Of a stretch of 64,000 nt of DNA, positions 39,297 through 50,604 are shown one piece after another. The DNA is from Hydrogenophaga sp. GTDB taxonomy: Bacteria > Pseudomonadota > Gammaproteobacteria > Burkholderiales > Burkholderiaceae_C. Below the pieces are notes generated by a model that did no database searches, was not told the origin of the DNA, and worked only from the letters and a program-made list of their open reading frames with translations. The translations under genes and the position numbers were made by a program. The stretch spans positions 62,001-126,000 of the forward strand of contig NZ_JAHBZK010000005.1 in the NCBI RefSeq assembly GCF_019635465.1, read 5' to 3'. The stretch's first letter is position 1, and each line of letters begins with the position of its first letter.

Positions 39297-39515
39297 TCAC
39301 TTGGCGCGGAACACGATGCGGGCCCGGGTCAGGTCATAAGGCGTCAGTTCAACTTTCACCTTGTCACCAGGCAGGATGCGGATGTAATGCATGCGCATCT
39401 TTCCCGAGATGTGACCAAGCACAACGTGACCATTTTCGAGTTTGACCCTGAAGGTCGCATTGGGGAGGTTTTCAACCACCTCACCCTGCATCTCGATCAC
39501 GTCATCCTTGGCCAT
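39297..39515 (-). CDS. infA: Translation initiation factor IF-1
   Basis: A 72-residue OB-fold protein ([53 protein letters not shown]) that binds the 30S A site during initiation. It begins 3 bp after the secY stop. Placement between secY and rpmJ is characteristic of beta-proteobacterial ribosomal clusters. Confidence 0.97.
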   Translation of the reverse strand: MAKDDVIEMQGEVVENLPNATFRVKLENGHVVLGHISGKMRMHYIRILPGDKVKVELTPYDLTRARIVFRAK

Positions 39516-39518
39516 CGC

Positions 39519-40838
39519 TCAACCACCAAGCGAAGTCTTGAAATTCGCCTTTTTCAGCAGTGACTCGTACTGCTGCGACATCATGTAGTTCTGAACCTGG
39601 GCCATGAAGTCCATGGTCACCACCACAATGATGAGAAGCGAGGTGCCGCCAAAATAGAACGGCACGTTGTACTCAAGAATCAAAAATTCGGGCAACAGGC
39701 AGACGGCGGTGATGTAGATCGCACCGGCCATCGTCAGTCGAAGCAGGATCTTGTCGATGTGCCGCGCCGTCTGGTCGCCCGGACGAATGCCCGGAATGAA
39801 TGCGCCACTCTTCTTCAGGTTGTCTGCGGTTTCGCGGCTGTTGAACACCAAGGCCGTGTAGAAGAAGCAGAAGAAGATGATCGCGGCAGCGTACAAGGCC
39901 ACATAGATCGGCTGGCCCGGAGACAGCGCAGACGCAATGTCGCGCAGCCAGCGGGTCGAGTCCCCTGTGCTCACCCAGCTGACCACCGTGGTGGGCAGCA
40001 GGATGATTGACGAGGCGAAGATTGGCGGAATCACGCCAGCCATGTTCAGCTTGAGCGGCAGGTGCGACGATTGGCCGCCGTACACCTTGTTGCCCACCTG
40101 ACGGCGTGCGTAGTTCACCAGAATCTTGCGCTGTCCGCGTTCCACAAACACCACGAAGTAGGTCACCAGGACCACCAGCGCGATGATGAAGAGCGCCACC
40201 AGAATGTTCATGGCCCTGGTGCGGACCAGTTCAAGCAATCCACCAACCGCGTTGGGCAGACCCGCAGCAATGCCGGCAAAGATCAGCAGAGAGATGCCAT
40301 TGCCCAGGCCGCGCTCGGTAATCTGCTCACCCAGCCACATCAGAAACATCGTTCCCGCCACAAGGCTGACCACGGCCGTCAGACGAAAGCCCATACCGGG
40401 GTCAATCACCAGACCCTGCTGGCCCTCAAGCGCCAGAGCAATACCCATCGCTTGAAAGATGGCCAGCGCCAATGTGCCGTAGCGGGTGTACTGGGTGATC
40501 TTGCGACGTCCGGCCTCGCCCTCCTTCTTCAACTGCTCGAACGTGGGAATCACGTACGTCATGAGCTGCATGATGATGGAGGCCGAGATGTACGGCATGA
40601 TGCCCAGCGCAAACACGGTGAACCGCGACAGCGCACCACCCGAGAACATGTTGAACAGGCTCAGGATGCCGCCCTGCTGTCCCTGGAACAGTTGTTGAAG
40701 CTGCTCCGGGTTGATGCCAGGGACGGGAATGTGCGCACCGATGCGATAGACCACCAGCGCCAGCAACAGGAAAACCAGCCGGCGACGCAGGTCGCCGAAC
40801 TTGCCGGTCTTTGCCAGAGATGGGGAAGCGGTTGCCAC
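39519..40838 (-). CDS. secY: Preprotein translocase subunit SecY
   Basis: A 439-residue channel protein with ten predicted membrane helices. Recognised segments are [41 protein letters not shown] (plug region), and the cytoplasmic loop [19 protein letters not shown] near residue 235 that docks SecA and ribosomes. It starts at GTG with GGAAGGAAC upstream. It is in the spc operon after rplO. Confidence 0.98.
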   Translation of the reverse strand: MATASPSLAKTGKFGDLRRRLVFLLLALVVYRIGAHIPVPGINPEQLQQLFQGQQGGILSLFNMFSGGALSRFTVFALGIMPYISASIIMQLMTYVIPTFEQLKKEGEAGRRKITQYTRYGTLALAIFQAMGIALALEGQQGLVIDPGMGFRLTAVVSLVAGTMFLMWLGEQITERGLGNGISLLIFAGIAAGLPNAVGGLLELVRTRAMNILVALFIIALVVLVTYFVVFVERGQRKILVNYARRQVGNKVYGGQSSHLPLKLNMAGVIPPIFASSIILLPTTVVSWVSTGDSTRWLRDIASALSPGQPIYVALYAAAIIFFCFFYTALVFNSRETADNLKKSGAFIPGIRPGDQTARHIDKILLRLTMAGAIYITAVCLLPEFLILEYNVPFYFGGTSLLIIVVVTMDFMAQVQNYMMSQQYESLLKKANFKTSLGG

Positions 40839-40861
40839 GGGTTCCTTCCGATCGTGCGGGA

Positions 40862-41299
40862 TCAGGCTGCGGCCACTTGGCCACCGGCCGCTTCAATGGC
40901 AGCCTTGGCGCCAGCGGTGGGCACAACATCCTTGAGCGTCACGGCGCGCGTGATCTCACCAGACTTGATGACCTTCACGCGCTTGGCGAGCTGGGGCACC
41001 AGACCAACCTGCTTGAGCAGCAGCACATCGATCTCGGCAGCGTCCAGGCCATTGATATCGGCCAAGGTGACTTCGGCGTTGAAAGCCAGCGTGGTCGATT
41101 TGAATCCACGCTTGGGCAGGCGACGCTGCAGCGGCATCTGACCGCCTTCGAAGCCCACCTTGTGATAGCCACCGGCGCGCGACTTTTGACCTTTGTGGCC
41201 ACGACCTGCGGTCTTGCCCAGGCCCGAGCCGATACCACGGCCGACACGGCGCTTGGCGTGCTTGGCACCCTCGCCCGGCTTGATGTTGTTGAGTTCCAT
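40862..41299 (-). CDS. rplO: 50S ribosomal protein L15
   Basis: A 145-residue L15 with the basic glycine-rich N-terminus [20 protein letters not shown] and [20 protein letters not shown], followed by the globular C-terminal domain. A late assembly protein of the 50S. ATG at 41299 is the family start; the reading frame runs on upstream without similarity. Confidence 0.97.
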   Translation of the reverse strand: MELNNIKPGEGAKHAKRRVGRGIGSGLGKTAGRGHKGQKSRAGGYHKVGFEGGQMPLQRRLPKRGFKSTTLAFNAEVTLADINGLDAAEIDVLLLKQVGLVPQLAKRVKVIKSGEITRAVTLKDVVPTAGAKAAIEAAGGQVAAA

Positions 41300-41313
41300 G
41301 TCGTCGACTCCGA

Positions 41314-41496
41314 TCAGAGCACTTTGACCAGATAGCTGATCTTGTTGATCATGCCGCGCACGGCAGGGCTGTCCTGCAGTTCGCTGACGCTGTTGAGCTT
41401 GCGCAGACCCAGGCCGCGCACGGTGGCACGGTGGCTTTCCTTGCAGCCGATCGGGCTGCGCACGAGCTGAACCTTGACGGTGTTCGATTGGCTCAC
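41314..41496 (-). CDS. rpmD: 50S ribosomal protein L30
   Basis: A 60-residue L30 ([39 protein letters not shown]). It starts with GTG, with AAGGAT upstream. Compact spacing to rpsE (11 bp) and rplO. Confidence 0.96.
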   Translation of the reverse strand: MSQSNTVKVQLVRSPIGCKESHRATVRGLGLRKLNSVSELQDSPAVRGMINKISYLVKVL

Positions 41497-41507
41497 GATG
41501 AATCCTT

Positions 41508-42026
41508 TCAGCCCAGGATTTCCTCGACCGATTTGCCGCGCTTCGCAGCAACTTCAGCCGGGGTGGTGGACTTCTCGAGTGCGTCCAGCGTGGCGCGCAC
41601 CAGGTTGTATGGGTTGCTCGAGCCATGGCTCTTGGCCACGACGTCGGTCACACCCAGCACTTCGAAGACGGCGCGCATCGGGCCGCCAGCGATGATGCCG
41701 GTACCCTTGACTGCCGGCAGCATCATGACGTTCGATGCGCCGTGCTCGCCGTGCACCGCATGGTGCAGCGATCCGTCCTTGAGCGAGACCTTGATCATGT
41801 TGCGGCGAGCCTGCTCCATGGCCTTCTGCACGGCGACCGGCACTTCACGCGCCTTGCCTTTGCCCATGCCCACGCGGCCATCGCCATCGCCGACCACCGT
41901 CAGCGCAGCGAAACCGAGGATGCGACCGCCCTTGACCACTTTGGTCACGCGGTTGATCGCGATCATCTTTTCGCGCAGACCGTCGTCGTTCGCTTCGTTC
42001 TTGATGTTTGCCTGAAACTTAGCCAT
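41508..42026 (-). CDS. rpsE: 30S ribosomal protein S5
   Basis: A 172-residue S5 with the double-stranded RNA-binding N-domain ([19 protein letters not shown]) and the C-domain [22 protein letters not shown]5 helps decoding accuracy and lines the mRNA entry channel. Length typical of beta-proteobacteria. Confidence 0.98.
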   Translation of the reverse strand: MAKFQANIKNEANDDGLREKMIAINRVTKVVKGGRILGFAALTVVGDGDGRVGMGKGKAREVPVAVQKAMEQARRNMIKVSLKDGSLHHAVHGEHGASNVMMLPAVKGTGIIAGGPMRAVFEVLGVTDVVAKSHGSSNPYNLVRATLDALEKSTTPAEVAAKRGKSVEEILG

Positions 42027-42044
42027 GTCGTGTATCCCGTGTCA

Positions 42045-42410
42045 TCAGAACTGCAGGCCGGCTTCGCGGGCTGCGTCGGCCAGGGCCTTGACGCGACCGT
42101 GGTAAGCGAAGCCAGCGCGGTCGAACGCGACTTTCTCGATACCGGCAGCTTTTGCCTTTTCGGCAATACGCTTGCCGATCAATGCAGCAGCAGCCACGTT
42201 GCCACCCTTGCCCGAAGCGCCCAGCTGGGTGCGCACTTCTTTTTCGGCAGTGGATGCGGTTGCCAACACACGGCCGCCATCGGCGGAAATGACGCTGGCG
42301 TAGATGTGCAAGTTGGTGCGATTCACGGTCAGGCGCACCGCCGCCTGTTGGGCGATGCGGATGCGGGTCTGACGCGCGCGGCGCAGGCGTTGTTCTTTCT
42401 TGGTCAACAT
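42045..42410 (-). CDS. rplR: 50S ribosomal protein L18
   Basis: A 121-residue L18 that binds 5S rRNA. Seen are [37 protein letters not shown] and the C-terminal [20 protein letters not shown]. Between rplF and rpsE as usual. Confidence 0.98.
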   Translation of the reverse strand: MLTKKEQRLRRARQTRIRIAQQAAVRLTVNRTNLHIYASVISADGGRVLATASTAEKEVRTQLGASGKGGNVAAAALIGKRIAEKAKAAGIEKVAFDRAGFAYHGRVKALADAAREAGLQF

Positions 42411-42421
42411 GATCGGACTCC

Positions 42422-42955
42422 TTATTTCTTCTTGGTTTCCTTGATCACGACCTTCTCATCCGCATAACGGATGCCCTTGCCCTTGTAGGGCTCGGGCGGA
42501 CGCACGGCACGCACCTCGGAGGCGATCTGACCCACGCGCTGGCGATCCGCACCCTTGATGATGATTTCGGTCGGCGCAGGCGTTTCCACCTTGATGCCGG
42601 CTGGCATGTCCATGATCACGGGATGCGAGTAGCCCACCGTGAGGTTGAGCTTGGCGCCCTGGGCCTGGGCCTTGAAACCCACACCGACCAGGTTCAACTT
42701 CTTTTCGAAGCCCTTGCTCACGCCGGTCACCATGTTGTTCACCAGCTGGCGCATGGTGCCGGACATGGCGTTGGCGTCGCGCGACTCATCCACGGGGGCA
42801 AAGTTGATCTTGCCGCCGTCGATGTCGATCTTGACCAGGGAGTTGAGCGCCAGCGTCAATGCGCCATTGGCGCCCTTGACGTTGATCAACCCATCCTTGA
42901 CGGCCACCTCAACCCCAGCGGGGACGGTCACCGGCAGTTTTCCAATACGTGACAT
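42422..42955 (-). CDS. rplF: 50S ribosomal protein L6
   Basis: A 177-residue L6 with the start [17 protein letters not shown], two repeated domains, and the family signature [16 protein letters not shown] near the C-terminus. It binds 23S rRNA at the factor-binding region. Confidence 0.98.
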   Translation of the reverse strand: MSRIGKLPVTVPAGVEVAVKDGLINVKGANGALTLALNSLVKIDIDGGKINFAPVDESRDANAMSGTMRQLVNNMVTGVSKGFEKKLNLVGVGFKAQAQGAKLNLTVGYSHPVIMDMPAGIKVETPAPTEIIIKGADRQRVGQIASEVRAVRPPEPYKGKGIRYADEKVVIKETKKK

Positions 42956-42978
42956 TCAATTTCTCCTTGATGCCCGCA

Positions 42979-43374
42979 TCAGGCGACGTAGCACAGGACT
43001 TCGCCGCCGACTCCAGAAGCGCGGGCCTTGCGATCGGTCATCACGCCACGCGGCGTGGTCACGATGGCCACGCCCAGACCATTCTGGACCTGGGGAATGG
43101 CGTTGCGCCCGCGGTAGACGCGCAGGCCAGGGCGGCTGACGCGCTCGATGCGCTCGATCACCGGGCGACCGGCGTAATACTTCAGGGCAATTTCGAGTTC
43201 GCTCTTGCCACCGTCATTGGTGACTTTGAAGCCGTCGATATAGCCCTCGTCCTTCAGGACCTGGGCAATCGCCGCTTTGACTTTCGATGCCGGCATCGAC
43301 ACGGTGGCCTTCTCGACCATCTGCGCGTTGCGGATGCGGGTCAACATGTCGGCGATGGGATCACTCATGCTCAT
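42979..43374 (-). CDS. rpsH: 30S ribosomal protein S8
   Basis: A 131-residue S8 starting [18 protein letters not shown] and ending in [21 protein letters not shown]8 is a primary 16S rRNA binder and the translational repressor of the spc operon in E. coli. ATG at 43374 has AGGAG at the right distance; a second ATG two codons later is possible. Confidence 0.98.
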   Translation of the reverse strand: MSMSDPIADMLTRIRNAQMVEKATVSMPASKVKAAIAQVLKDEGYIDGFKVTNDGGKSELEIALKYYAGRPVIERIERVSRPGLRVYRGRNAIPQVQNGLGVAIVTTPRGVMTDRKARASGVGGEVLCYVA

Positions 43375-43392
43375 GTGGGGATCTCCTGAGGC

Positions 43393-43698
43393 TTACCAGC
43401 TGGCTTTGGTGATGCCGGGAATTTCACCGGCAAACGCCATCTCGCGCACCTTGGCGCGACCCAGACCGAAGTGGTTGAAGGTGCCACGCGGACGGCCCGT
43501 GATTTCGCAGCGATTGCGCTGACGGGTCGGGTTCGCGTTGCGCGGCAGCTTCTGCAGCGCCAGGCGGGCGGCATCGCGCTCTTCGTCGCTCTTCTTGGCG
43601 TCGTTGGCGGTGGCCTTCAGTTCGTTGTATTTCTTGGAGAACTTGGCTGCGAGCTTCTCGCGCTTGAGTTCACGTTGGAGCAGTGCTTGTTTTGCCAC
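43393..43698 (-). CDS. rpsN: 30S ribosomal protein S14 (zinc-independent form)
   Basis: A 101-residue S14 of the long C-minus type: no CxxC pairs, and [20 protein letters not shown] near residue 62-82. It starts with GTG ([14 protein letters not shown]). The longer in-frame ATG upstream runs into the rplE coding end and is not used. Confidence 0.97.
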   Translation of the reverse strand: MAKQALLQRELKREKLAAKFSKKYNELKATANDAKKSDEERDAARLALQKLPRNANPTRQRNRCEITGRPRGTFNHFGLGRAKVREMAFAGEIPGITKASW

Positions 43699-43706
43699 GC
43701 GATACC

Positions 43707-44246
43707 TCAGTTCTTGAAGGGGAAACGGAAACCCGCCAACAGAGCCTTGCACTCATCGTCGGTCTTGGCGGTCGTCGTGATGCTGATGTTCAAACCGCGC
43801 AGGGCATCAACCTTGTCGTACTCGATCTCGGGGAAGATGATCTGTTCCTTGACGCCAACGTTGTAGTTGCCGCGGCCGTCGAACGAACGACCCGAGATAC
43901 CACGGAAGTCGCGCACACGCGGCAGCGCCACGGTGACAAAGCGGTCCAGGAATTCGTACATGCGGGCGCCACGCAGGGTCACCATGCAGCCGATGGCCTG
44001 TTGCTCACGGATCTTGAAGCCGGCGATGGCCTTGCGGGCCTTGGTCACGACGGGCTTCTGACCAGCAATCTTGGTCAGGTCGCCCACAGCGTTGTCCATC
44101 ACCTTCTTGTCGGCGACGGCCTCGCTCACGCCCATGTTGAGCGTGATCTTGGTGATGCGCGGCACCTCCATCGTCGACTTGTAGTTGAACTTGGCGGTCA
44201 ACTCGGGGACCACCTTCTCGCGGTAGTGTTGTTGCAGTCGTGCCAT
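43707..44246 (-). CDS. rplE: 50S ribosomal protein L5
   Basis: A 179-residue L5, which holds 5S rRNA and touches the P-site tRNA. Recognised from [40 protein letters not shown] and [23 protein letters not shown] at 44246 is better spaced from AAGGTG than the ATG two codons upstream. Confidence 0.97.
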   Translation of the reverse strand: MARLQQHYREKVVPELTAKFNYKSTMEVPRITKITLNMGVSEAVADKKVMDNAVGDLTKIAGQKPVVTKARKAIAGFKIREQQAIGCMVTLRGARMYEFLDRFVTVALPRVRDFRGISGRSFDGRGNYNVGVKEQIIFPEIEYDKVDALRGLNISITTTAKTDDECKALLAGFRFPFKN

Positions 44247-44248
44247 GG

Positions 44249-44566
44249 TCATGCCACCTTGATTTCTTCGCCGCTGGACTTGTAGACGCGCACGTTCTTG
44301 CCATCAACGGCCTTCACGCCCACGCGATCGGCCTTGCCGGACGTCGGGTTGAAGATCGCCACGTTGGACTGGTCGATGGGCATGGTCTTCTCGACGATGC
44401 CGCCGGTCACACCCTTCATGGGGTTCGGCTTGGCGTGCTTCTTGACGGTGTTCACACCTTCGACGACCACATGCTGCTCGTCGGCACGGGAGAGCACCTT
44501 GCCGCGTTTGCCCTTATCGCGGCCGGCGATCACGATGACTTCGTCACCGGTACGGATCTTGTTCAT
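44249..44566 (-). CDS. rplX: 50S ribosomal protein L24
   Basis: A 105-residue L24 with a KOW domain ([20 protein letters not shown]) that starts 50S assembly. The stop is two bases from the rplE start, giving tight coupling. Confidence 0.97.
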   Translation of the reverse strand: MNKIRTGDEVIVIAGRDKGKRGKVLSRADEQHVVVEGVNTVKKHAKPNPMKGVTGGIVEKTMPIDQSNVAIFNPTSGKADRVGVKAVDGKNVRVYKSSGEEIKVA

Positions 44567-44575
44567 GTTGCTTCC

Positions 44576-44944
44576 TCAGAGGACCTCAGGGGCCAGCGAC
44601 ACGATCTTCATGAACTTCTCGGTACGCAGTTCGCGCGTGACCGGGCCGAAGATGCGGGTGCCGATGGGCTCCAGCTTGGCGTTGAGCAACACCGCGGCGT
44701 TGCCGTCGAATTTGATCAATGCGCCATCCTGGCGACGGATGCCCTTGGCGGTACGCACCACCACGGCGTTGTAGACCTCGCCTTTTTTGACGCGGCCGCG
44801 CGGTGCTGCTTCCTTGATGCTGACCTTGATGACATCACCCACGCTGGCGTAGCGGCGCTTGGAACCACCCAGCACCTTGATGCACATCACGGACTTGGCA
44901 CCCGTGTTGTCAGCAACATCGAGTCGAGATTGCGTTTGAATCAT
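44576..44944 (-). CDS. rplN: 50S ribosomal protein L14
   Basis: A 122-residue L14 ([40 protein letters not shown]). It heads the spc operon. Upstream is not rpsQ and the S10 operon but a 208-bp leader, a strong promoter and then glpD, so the S10 and spc operons are separated in this genome or the S10 operon lies elsewhere. Confidence 0.97.
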   Translation of the reverse strand: MIQTQSRLDVADNTGAKSVMCIKVLGGSKRRYASVGDVIKVSIKEAAPRGRVKKGEVYNAVVVRTAKGIRRQDGALIKFDGNAAVLLNAKLEPIGTRIFGPVTRELRTEKFMKIVSLAPEVL

Positions 44945-45127
44945 TTGATTTAAGTCCCAACTTGAATCCTGAAGGCCACCGCGGCCGACAGCGATCAGTC
45001 TTGGGCCCGTCGTCGGAAGACACCTGCTGCAAGCGGCTGCTGCCGCGGCGGATGCCACCCTTCGGTGGGCAGACGGCGCACATTGCTGCACGCCAGAAAC
45101 TCCACCCCGTGAGGGGCGAAGCCGCGG
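44945..45127 (-). promoter_or_regulatory. Leader of the spc operon mRNA
   Basis: An untranslated leader of about 175 bases between the spc promoter and rplN. It has small stems, for example GCCACC/GGTGGG around CTTC near 45053-45070 and CCCC/GGGG around GTGA near 45104-45115. No coding frame or known riboregulator is recognised. It could hold translational control, but nothing specific is seen. Confidence 0.4.
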
Positions 45128-45156
45128 ATTATGGCACGAGCTGAAAGGCGCGTCAA
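45128..45156 (-). promoter_or_regulatory. Sigma-70 promoter of the spc operon, overlapping the glpD stop
   Basis: On the minus strand TTGACG (45151-45156) and CATAAT (45128-45133) are separated by exactly 17 bp, close to consensus. The TGA inside TTGACG is the stop codon of glpD (45153-45155), so the -35 box is shared with glpD coding sequence. Confidence 0.75.
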
Positions 45157-46697
45157 ACAGCGGGGGCCGCGTAACGCGCCGCCAACGCCTGAAATTCGTC
45201 GGCACGCGGGTCGGATACGCCCTCCTGGCGCAGGATTTCCGCGACGCCTGGCGCCATCCGCGCGGCTTCCTTTGCATCCAGAAACAGTGCGCGCCATCGG
45301 CGGGCGAGCACGTCTTCGACAGTGAGTGCAAACTCACTTTTGACTGCAAACCGCACCATCGCGGCCTGCAAACCCATGCCGAGGTGATCGTCGGCGCCTG
45401 GCAACGCACGCACCGCGTCAGCATCCGCACCATACAAATGCCACCCGGGCGAAGCATGTATCGGCACCGACGCCTGCACAGGGGCACCCGCCAGGCGATG
45501 CTTTTCGCTGTGCCCCGCCGCCCGCACCGGCAATCGCCCAGCGTCAAAACACTGTTGAAGCACGTCCTCGGCCATGGCGCGGTAGGTGGTCCATTTGCCA
45601 CCGGTCACGGTGACCAGCCCATTGGGATCCACCACCACCGTGTGCTCGCGCGACAGCGACTGGGTGCTGCCGCCGCCTTCGGTTGGCGGCGCCACCAACG
45701 GTCGCAGGCCGACCCACACGCTGCGGATGTCGGTGCGTTGGACCTTGCGCTTGAGCGCACGTGAAGCCTCGTCCAGGATGAAGGCCAACTCTTCGGCAAA
45801 CGGCTGCGGTTCGCGCGCCAGATCCTGTCGCGGGGTGTCGGTGGTGCCCAGAATGAGCTTGCCCAGCCAGGGTACGGCAAACAGCACACGGCCATCGCGG
45901 GTCTTGGGCACCAGGAGCGCGTGGTCGCCGCCCAGGAATTCGCGGTCGACCACCACATGCACCCCCTGGCTGGGGCTGACCATGTGCGAGGGCGTGCCCG
46001 CCGCCTCTCGCACGGCGTCGACCCACACACCCGTGGCATTGACCACGCAACGGGCGTGCACGCGGTGCTCGGCGCCGCCGATACGATCGCGCACCGTCAC
46101 AGCGTGCCCATCGCCATCGGACGCAATGGCCGTCACTTCGGCGTGGTTGAGCACGCATGCGCCCGCTGCTTGCGCGCTGCGCGCCAACGCAATGGCCAGC
46201 CGTGCATCGTCAAACTGACCGTCCCAGTAGCGAACGCCGCCGCGCAAGCCTTGCGGGTTGACCCCCGGCAAGGCAGCCAGCGTCTGCGCCCGGTTGAGAA
46301 ATTCGGTACGCCCCAGGCCGGCGCGTCCGGCCAGCAGGTCGTACATCTTGAGGCCCACCCCATAAAACGGGGTCTGCCACCACTGGTGGCTGGGCATCAC
46401 GAAAGGCAAGGGCTGCGCCAGGTGCGGCGCAATCGCCATGACGGTCGTGCGCTCGGCCAATGCCTCGCGCACCAGCGACACGTTGCCTTGCGCCAGGTAC
46501 CGCACGCCACCGTGCAACAACTTGGTGGCGCGCGACGACGTACCACCCGCGAAATCGTGCGACTCGAACAAAGCCACAGAGAATCCGCGCAGGCTGGCAT
46601 CAAGCGCCACGCCCAGCCCGGTGGCCCCACCGCCGACAACGACCATGTCGAAGCGGGCGCCGTCGGTCAGCGAAGCGATGTGTTGTTCTCGGTTCAT
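45153..46697 (-). CDS. glpD: Glycerol-3-phosphate dehydrogenase (aerobic, FAD, membrane-associated)
   Basis: A 514-residue flavoprotein oxidising glycerol 3-phosphate to dihydroxyacetone phosphate and passing electrons to quinone. The FAD loop is [20 protein letters not shown] (residues 19-38). Other GlpD segments are [20 protein letters not shown] and [18 protein letters not shown]. Length matches bacterial GlpD. It follows glpV after a strong hairpin and closes the glp operon. Its stop codon lies in the -35 box of the spc promoter, and no terminator is seen between. Confidence 0.96.
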   Translation of the reverse strand: MNREQHIASLTDGARFDMVVVGGGATGLGVALDASLRGFSVALFESHDFAGGTSSRATKLLHGGVRYLAQGNVSLVREALAERTTVMAIAPHLAQPLPFVMPSHQWWQTPFYGVGLKMYDLLAGRAGLGRTEFLNRAQTLAALPGVNPQGLRGGVRYWDGQFDDARLAIALARSAQAAGACVLNHAEVTAIASDGDGHAVTVRDRIGGAEHRVHARCVVNATGVWVDAVREAAGTPSHMVSPSQGVHVVVDREFLGGDHALLVPKTRDGRVLFAVPWLGKLILGTTDTPRQDLAREPQPFAEELAFILDEASRALKRKVQRTDIRSVWVGLRPLVAPPTEGGGSTQSLSREHTVVVDPNGLVTVTGGKWTTYRAMAEDVLQQCFDAGRLPVRAAGHSEKHRLAGAPVQASVPIHASPGWHLYGADADAVRALPGADDHLGMGLQAAMVRFAVKSEFALTVEDVLARRWRALFLDAKEAARMAPGVAEILRQEGVSDPRADEFQALAARYAAPAV

Positions 46698-46713
46698 GGG
46701 CGTGGCGGTCTGA

Positions 46714-46737
46714 CCCCGGCGCGGGGAAGCGCCGGGG
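46714..46737 (-). other. Intercistronic hairpin between glpV and glpD
   Basis: CCCCGGCGC and GCGCCGGGG form a perfect 9-bp GC stem around GGGGAA. No T-run follows, so it is unlikely to terminate. Such stems after binding-protein genes often protect the upstream mRNA and keep binding protein in excess over downstream products. Confidence 0.6.
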
Positions 46738-46757
46738 GGCGGAGGTCAAGGGCGCGA

Positions 46758-48488
46758 TCAGCGGACCTTGCCGGCCTTCCAGGCGTTGAGCAGCGAATCG
46801 TAGGCGATGGTCTCGCCCTTGGGCTTCTCGTTGGCCAGCTTCTTCCACGGCGCGGCCTTGTCGCTCAGCCACTTGCCGGGATCGCTCTTGGGGTTGAGCT
46901 TGGGCGCGCAGCGCTCCATGCCGGCGCGTTCCAGACGGGCCATCACCTGGTCCATCTGATCAGCCAGCGAGTCCATGGCTTGCTGCGGCGACTTCTCACC
47001 CGTGACTGCCTGCGCCACGTTCTGCCACCACAGCTGCGCCAGCTTGGGGTAGTCGGGCACGTTGGTGCCGGTCGGGCTCCAGGCCACGCGTGCGGGCGAG
47101 CGGTAGAACTCCACCAGACCACCCAGCTTGGGCGCCATGTCGGTCATGGCCTTGCTCTGGATGTCGCTTTCGCGGATGGGCGTCAGACCGACCATGGTCT
47201 TCTTGAGCGAGGTGGTCTTGGCGGTGATGAACTGCGCGTAGAGCCAGGCGGCTGCCGTCTTGTTGGCGTCGTGGTTCTTGAAGAAGGTCCACGAGCCCAC
47301 GTCCTGGTAGCCGTTCTGCATGCCCTGCTTCCAGTACGGGCCATTGGGGCCAGGGGCCATGCGCCACTTGGGCGTGCCGTCGGCATTGACCACCGGCAGG
47401 CCGGGCTTGGTCATGTCGGCGGTGAACGCGGTGTACCAGAAGATCTGCTGCGCGATCTGCCCTTGCGCGGGCACCGGGCCGGCCTCGCCGAAGGTCATGC
47501 CGGTGGCTTCCTTGGGCGCGTACTTCTTCATCCAGTCGACGTACTTGGTGAGCGCGTAGACCGCTGCTGGCGAGTTGGCCGCACCGCCGCGCGCCACCGA
47601 CGCACCCACCGGCGTGCACTTGTCGTCGGCCACGCGGATGCCCCACTCGTCAATGGGCAGGCCATTGGGGTTGCCGATGTCGGCGGTGCCGGCCATGGAC
47701 AGCCAGGCATCGGTGAAGCGCCAGCCCAGCGACGGGTCTTTCTTGCCGTAGTCCATGTGACCGTAGATGGGCTTGCCATCGATCATCTTCACGTCGTTCG
47801 TAAAGAACTCGGCGATGTCCTCGTAGGCGCTCCAGTTCAGCGGCACACCCAGGTCGTAGCCGTACTTGGCCTTGAACTTGTCCTTCAGGTCCTGGCGCGC
47901 GAACAGGTCGGCACGGAACCAGTACAGGTTGGCGAACTGCTGGTCGGGCAACTGGTACAGCTTGCCGTCCGGCCCGGTGGTGAACTTGGTGCCGATGAAG
48001 TCCTTGAGGTCCAAGCCCGGGTTGGTGAAGTCCTTGCCAGCGCCCGCCATGTAGTCGGTCAGGTTGAGAATCTGGCCGTAGCGGTAGTGGGTGCCGATCA
48101 GGTCGGAGTCGCTGATCCAGCCGTCGTAGATCGACTTGCCCGACTGCATCGAGGTCTGCAGCTTCTCGACCACGTCGCCTTCCTGGATCAGGTCGTGCTT
48201 GACGGTGATGCCCGTGATTTCGCTGAAGGCCTTGGCCAGCGTCTTGGACTCGTACTCGTGGGTGGTGATGGTCTCGGACACCACCGAAATCTCGTTCACG
48301 CCCTTGGCCTTGAGCTTGGCCGCGGCGTCGATGAACCACTTGAGCTCGGCCGTCTGCTGGGCCTTGCTCAGTGTGGAGGGCTGGAACTCGCTGTCGATCC
48401 AGCGCTTGGCGGCGGCCTCGTCCGCCCAAGCCGGCGCGGCCGCCCCGATCGCGATCAGCGCTGCCAGCGCCGTGTGTCGCAGTTTCAT
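46758..48488 (-). CDS. glpV: Glycerol ABC transporter periplasmic binding protein
   Basis: A 576-residue binding protein, much longer than usual sugar binders, as known for GlpV of Rhizobium leguminosarum. A 22-residue signal peptide ends in APAWA. The mature protein starts DEAAAKRWIDSEFQPSTLSK and keeps the GlpV segments DQQFANLYWFRADLFARQDL and PNGLPIDEWGIRVADDKC. It captures glycerol in the periplasm. GAGGAG precedes the ATG. Between glpU and glpD. Confidence 0.92.
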   Translation of the reverse strand: MKLRHTALAALIAIGAAAPAWADEAAAKRWIDSEFQPSTLSKAQQTAELKWFIDAAAKLKAKGVNEISVVSETITTHEYESKTLAKAFSEITGITVKHDLIQEGDVVEKLQTSMQSGKSIYDGWISDSDLIGTHYRYGQILNLTDYMAGAGKDFTNPGLDLKDFIGTKFTTGPDGKLYQLPDQQFANLYWFRADLFARQDLKDKFKAKYGYDLGVPLNWSAYEDIAEFFTNDVKMIDGKPIYGHMDYGKKDPSLGWRFTDAWLSMAGTADIGNPNGLPIDEWGIRVADDKCTPVGASVARGGAANSPAAVYALTKYVDWMKKYAPKEATGMTFGEAGPVPAQGQIAQQIFWYTAFTADMTKPGLPVVNADGTPKWRMAPGPNGPYWKQGMQNGYQDVGSWTFFKNHDANKTAAAWLYAQFITAKTTSLKKTMVGLTPIRESDIQSKAMTDMAPKLGGLVEFYRSPARVAWSPTGTNVPDYPKLAQLWWQNVAQAVTGEKSPQQAMDSLADQMDQVMARLERAGMERCAPKLNPKSDPGKWLSDKAAPWKKLANEKPKGETIAYDSLLNAWKAGKVR

Positions 48489-48595
48489 GTCGTCGTCTCC
48501 TCGTTGGTTTCCGCCCCCCGGCATACACATCGACGCGGCACCGGGGAAGCGGCGGGCCGGTCGCACAGAAACAAGTTCAGCTCGGCACCATTGCC

Positions 48596-48904
48596 TCAAC
48601 CCTTTCGCATCACCCAGGCCATCCAGACCATGGAGACCACGAAGCTGACCCACACCGAAGGCTCCTGCTCCATCGTCAGGCGCTCGGCGATCCAGCCGGC
48701 CGCGCCGACGAACGCCAGGTTGATGTAGGCCGCGCCCAGCAGGCCAATGAACAAGCGGTCGCCGCGCGTGGTCTTCATGGGCAGAAAGCCTTTGCGCTCC
48801 GTGGTGGGCTGGCGGATCTCCCACACCGTCATGCCAATGAGCATGAGCAGGATGCAGCTGAAGAAGACCGCCACCGGCGTGGTCCAGACCATCCAGTCGA
48901 ACAT
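48596..48904 (-). CDS. glpU: Small membrane protein of glycerol ABC operons (DUF2160)
   Basis: A 102-residue protein with about three hydrophobic helices (TPVAVFFSCILLMLIGMTVW, LFIGLLGAAYINLAFVGAAG, VWVSFVVSMVWMAWV). It is the GlpU found in the rhizobial glpSTPQUV cluster; its role is unknown, though membrane location suggests an accessory subunit of the transporter. ATG at 48904 gives the family start MFDWMVWTTP. Confidence 0.88.
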   Translation of the reverse strand: MFDWMVWTTPVAVFFSCILLMLIGMTVWEIRQPTTERKGFLPMKTTRGDRLFIGLLGAAYINLAFVGAAGWIAERLTMEQEPSVWVSFVVSMVWMAWVMRKG

Positions 48905-48905
48905 G

Positions 48906-49710
48906 TCAGACCCTCCCCATGGCGAAGCCTTTGGCGATGTAGTGGCGCACGAACCAGATGACGATGGCACCCGGCACGATGGTCAGCACACCCGCTGCCG
49001 CCAGCGTGGCCCAGTCCATGCCGGAGGCACTCACCGTGCGCGTCATGGTGGCCACGATGGGCTTGGCGTTCACGCTGGTGAGCGTGCGCGCCAGCAACAG
49101 CTCCACCCAGCTGAACATGAAGCAGAAGAAAGCCGCGACGCCCACGCCGGCCTTGATCAGCGGCAGAAAGATCGTGAAGAAGAAGCGCGGGAAGCTGTAG
49201 CCGTCGATGTAGGCGGTCTCGTCGATTTCGCGCGGAATGCCGCTCATGAAGCCTTCGAGAATCCACACCGCCAGCGGCACGTTGAACAACAGGTGCGCCA
49301 TGGCCACCGCAATGTGCGTGTCCATCAGGCCCATGGTCGTGTAGAGCTGAAAAAACGGCAGCAGGAACACCGCCGGTGGCGTCATGCGGTTGGTGAGCAA
49401 CCAGAAGAACACATGCTTGTCGCCCAGAAAGCGGTAGCGCGAGAACGCGTAGGCCGCGGGCAGCGCCACGGTGAGCGAGATCACCGTGTTGATGCCCACA
49501 TAGATCAGGCTGTTGATGTAGCCCGAGTACCACGATGCGTCGGTGAAGATGGTGCGGTAGTTGGCCCACGTGAACGTGGCCGGCCACAGGGTGAACGAGG
49601 ACAGAATCTCCTCGTTCGTCTTGAAGCTCATGTTGACCATCCAGTAGATGGGCAGCAGGGCGAACACCAGGTAGGCGATGAGGAACAGGCTGCGTTTGCG
49701 AAAGCGACGC

Positions 49711-49718
<8 letters not shown>
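48906..49718 (-). CDS. glpQ: Glycerol ABC transporter permease GlpQ
   Basis: A 270-residue MalG-type permease with six membrane helices and a divergent docking loop DETAYIDGYSFPRFFFTIFLPLIKAG. It pairs with GlpP. The start overlaps the glpP stop by 8 bp and the gene ends 1 bp before glpU. Confidence 0.92.

Positions 49719-50600
<882 letters not shown>

Positions 50601-50604
<4 letters not shown>

Noticed and set aside
45921..48728. 935-codon plus-strand reading frame across glpD and glpV
   Set aside because: Antisense to two clear genes and spans two different operon members; composition is the mirror of their codon bias.
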